64,000 nucleotides of DNA from JACVRW01 sp963811055 (GTDB taxonomy: Bacteria > Actinomycetota > Thermoleophilia > Solirubrobacterales > Thermoleophilaceae): positions 57,816 to 121,815 of the forward strand of contig CAWEPQ010000021.1 in assembly GCA_963811055.1 (NCBI GenBank). The letters are read 5' to 3'. The position numbers were made by a program, and so were the translations under genes. The notes beneath the pieces were generated by a model. That model made no database searches, was not told the DNA's origin, and saw nothing but the letters and a program-made list of their open reading frames with translations. Shown piece by piece: positions 62,479 through 64,000 of the stretch (position 1 is the first letter of the stretch; each line of letters opens with the position of its first letter).

Positions 62479-63939
62479 TCAGAATTGGTAGTAGAGGAAT
62501 GGACTGAACGTGCCGGCGGCCACGAGCACAGCCGCGTACGGCGCGCCTATGGCGGATACGGCAACGCGGGCTCCGAAGGCGACCTGGGAACGGGCCTCCT
62601 CCAGGTAGCGGCCTGTGACCCAGGCGCGCGGCAGGAGCACGACGGCGGCGGCGAGCACGAGCGTGAGGGTCGCCCGGTTGGTGGCGGCCTCGGAGATCGA
62701 CGCGGGCAGCCCGCCGAGGTCCGGGACGAACATCGCCTGGAGGAACACGCCCGTCTGGTGAAGGTCGGCGGCACGGAACGGCACCCAGCCGATCGTCACG
62801 AGCACGAAGGCGATGGCGCGGCGCAGGGCCACGGGACCGAGTGCTCCGTCGCGCCAGCCGCTTGCACGCTCGAGCGTGAGCAGAGCGCCGTGGTACGCGC
62901 CCCAGAGGATGAACGTCCACGAGGCGCCGTGCCACAGCCCGACGAGGAGGAAGACCGTGATGAGGTTTCGGTACGTGCTGGCCGCGGAGCCGCGGTTGCC
63001 GCCGAGCGGGATGTAGAGGTAGTCGCGAAACCAGCGCGACAGCGACATGTGCCAGCGACGCCAGAAATCCGTGATCGAAACGGCCGAGTAGGGCCGGTTG
63101 AAGTTCTCCGGGAGCTGGAAGCCCAGCATCCTGCCCAGCCCGATGGCCATGTCCGTATAGCCGGAGAAGTCGAAGTAGATCTGGAGCGTGAAGGCGAACG
63201 TGCCGACCCAGGCGGCGGCCGTGGTGACCTCACCGCCGGGCAGTGCGAAGGCGCTGTCCGCGATCGGCGCGATCGAGTCCGCGATCACGACCTTCTTGAA
63301 GAGCCCGAAGGCGAACCGCGGGAATCCGGCCGCGAAGTCCTCGAGCCGGTCTCGTGGGCGGTCGGCCGGCAGCTGGTCCGCGATCTCGTGGTAGCGCACG
63401 ATCGGGCCGGCCACGAGCTGGGGGAACATCACGATGTAGGTGAGGAACTGCAGCGGCTTGGTCTGCGGCGCCCGCACACCGCGGTACACGTCGACCACGT
63501 ACGAGATGTTGTGGAACGTGAAGAAGGAGATCCCGATCGGAAGGGCGATCGCGGTCACCGCCGCGAAGTCGGCGCCGAACGCGTTTGCCACGTCCGCGAT
63601 CTGGTTCAGCCCGAAGCTGCCGTACTTCCAGACGACCAGGACGCTCAGGTCGAAGACGACGACGGCCGCGAGCAGTGCGCGGCGCCGGCTTTCCGGGCGC
63701 CCCTGGCCCGGCTCGCCGATAAGCAGCCCGGCCGCGTAGTTGACGGCCACGCAGGCGAGCAGCATGAGCACGAACTCGCCGGCGCCCCATGTGTAGAAGA
63801 GGAGGCTCGCGACAGCCACCACCCCGTTCCGCCAGCGCTTCGGCGCAGCCCACAGGGCCACGAGGACCGCGGGCATGAAGTACCAGAGGAAGACCGGAGA
63901 GGCGAAGGACACGGGTGGCGGGCTTGTCGGGACAGCCAT
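62479..63939 (-). CDS. MBOAT-family O-acyltransferase (AlgI-like)
   Basis: 486 residues with about 11 membrane segments. FHNISYVVDVYRG (142-154), PQLVAGPIVRY (173-183), FWRRWHMSLSRWFRDYLYIPLGGNRG (His297) and GLWHGASW (His337, the invariant MBOAT histidine) are all present. AlgI-type enzymes move acetyl or other acyl groups across the membrane to a periplasmic or extracellular partner, here the AlgJ-like protein just downstream. No frameshift. ATG 63939 is taken. A GTG at 63912 gives SFASPVFLWYF near the start, closer to many homologs. TAGCAT lies about 23 bases before 63939. Confidence 0.9.
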   Translation of the reverse strand: MAVPTSPPPVSFASPVFLWYFMPAVLVALWAAPKRWRNGVVAVASLLFYTWGAGEFVLMLLACVAVNYAAGLLIGEPGQGRPESRRRALLAAVVVFDLSVLVVWKYGSFGLNQIADVANAFGADFAAVTAIALPIGISFFTFHNISYVVDVYRGVRAPQTKPLQFLTYIVMFPQLVAGPIVRYHEIADQLPADRPRDRLEDFAAGFPRFAFGLFKKVVIADSIAPIADSAFALPGGEVTTAAAWVGTFAFTLQIYFDFSGYTDMAIGLGRMLGFQLPENFNRPYSAVSITDFWRRWHMSLSRWFRDYLYIPLGGNRGSAASTYRNLITVFLLVGLWHGASWTFILWGAYHGALLTLERASGWRDGALGPVALRRAIAFVLVTIGWVPFRAADLHQTGVFLQAMFVPDLGGLPASISEAATNRATLTLVLAAAVVLLPRAWVTGRYLEEARSQVAFGARVAVSAIGAPYAAVLVAAGTFSPFLYYQF

Positions 63940-64000
63940 GTCCCGTGGTCGCGAGGGCGCCGATGCTACCTGCGGCGGACGGCCTTTCCACCCACTTGCC

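Noticed and set aside
1..64000. CRISPR arrays, tRNA or rRNA genes, insertion sequences, phage genes, inverted-repeat ends
   Set aside because: Looked for regularly spaced repeats, tRNA-like cloverleafs and transposase motifs while reading; none found.

Overview
This 64 kb window is high-GC DNA, about 72% G+C in most genes from hand counts of sampled lines. It is almost wholly devoted to building, decorating and exporting cell-surface glycans. Three things suggest an actinobacterium: a UbiA-type decaprenyl-phosphate phosphoribosyltransferase at the left edge, heavy use of GTG starts, and many start codons sitting directly behind a TANNNT -10 box with almost no leader. The style fits Thermoleophilia/Solirubrobacterales, but that placement is inference. 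I saw no rRNA, tRNA, CRISPR array, transposase or phage gene.

Layout. 0-7.8 kb: UbiA prenyltransferase (cut by the window edge) and an SDR dehydratase on the minus strand, then a large membrane protein, a GT2 transferase, a YfhO-like protein and a methyltransferase. 7.8-22 kb: a mixed-strand run of polytopic GT-C-type glycosyltransferases, a spermidine-synthase-like/membrane fusion and a Wzx-type flippase. 22-32.2 kb: a GT2, a minus-strand block (O-antigen ligase, membrane protein, GT2, lipoprotein), then two more large membrane proteins, the second broken by three frameshifts. 32.1-45.5 kb: a methyltransferase on the minus strand, facing a nine-gene co-directional run with 4-10 base overlaps at many junctions (GT2, methyltransferase, WecE-like aminotransferase, then six GT-C or GT2 genes). 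45.5-50 kb: a tiny membrane protein, an initiating polyprenyl glycosylphosphotransferase, rmlC and two GT2 genes. 50-55.8 kb: SDR epimerase, rmlD, a lipoprotein with two tandem repeats, a Wzy polymerase and a GT4 transferase. 55.7-64 kb (minus): a second Wzx flippase, the CDP-sugar 3-dehydrase rfbH, a membrane sulfatase-fold protein, an AlgJ/AlgX-like protein and an MBOAT O-acyltransferase.

How it fits together. rmlC/rmlD (rhamnose), rfbH (3,6-dideoxyhexose) and wecE (4-amino-4,6-dideoxyhexose) supply nucleotide sugars. The WcaJ-like enzyme loads the first sugar on a polyprenyl carrier, and GT2/GT4 enzymes extend it. Two Wzx flippases and Wzy/ligase-type proteins export and polymerise. About sixteen GT-C-fold membrane proteins would add sugars from polyprenyl-phosphate donors outside the membrane. 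The MBOAT/AlgJ pair would O-acylate the product.

Two patterns stand out. A C-terminal module of about 95 residues (GWA...RPDVA...GF) recurs on four proteins of different types. An unnamed four-member family of polytopic proteins (DQxQYxAW...) is scattered through the window. The stretch 51.0-61.9 kb, and one gene at 29.5-32.2 kb, carry roughly thirty single-base frameshifts inside otherwise well-conserved genes. Several fit one extra G in a GGC context, so sequence error is more likely than gene decay there.
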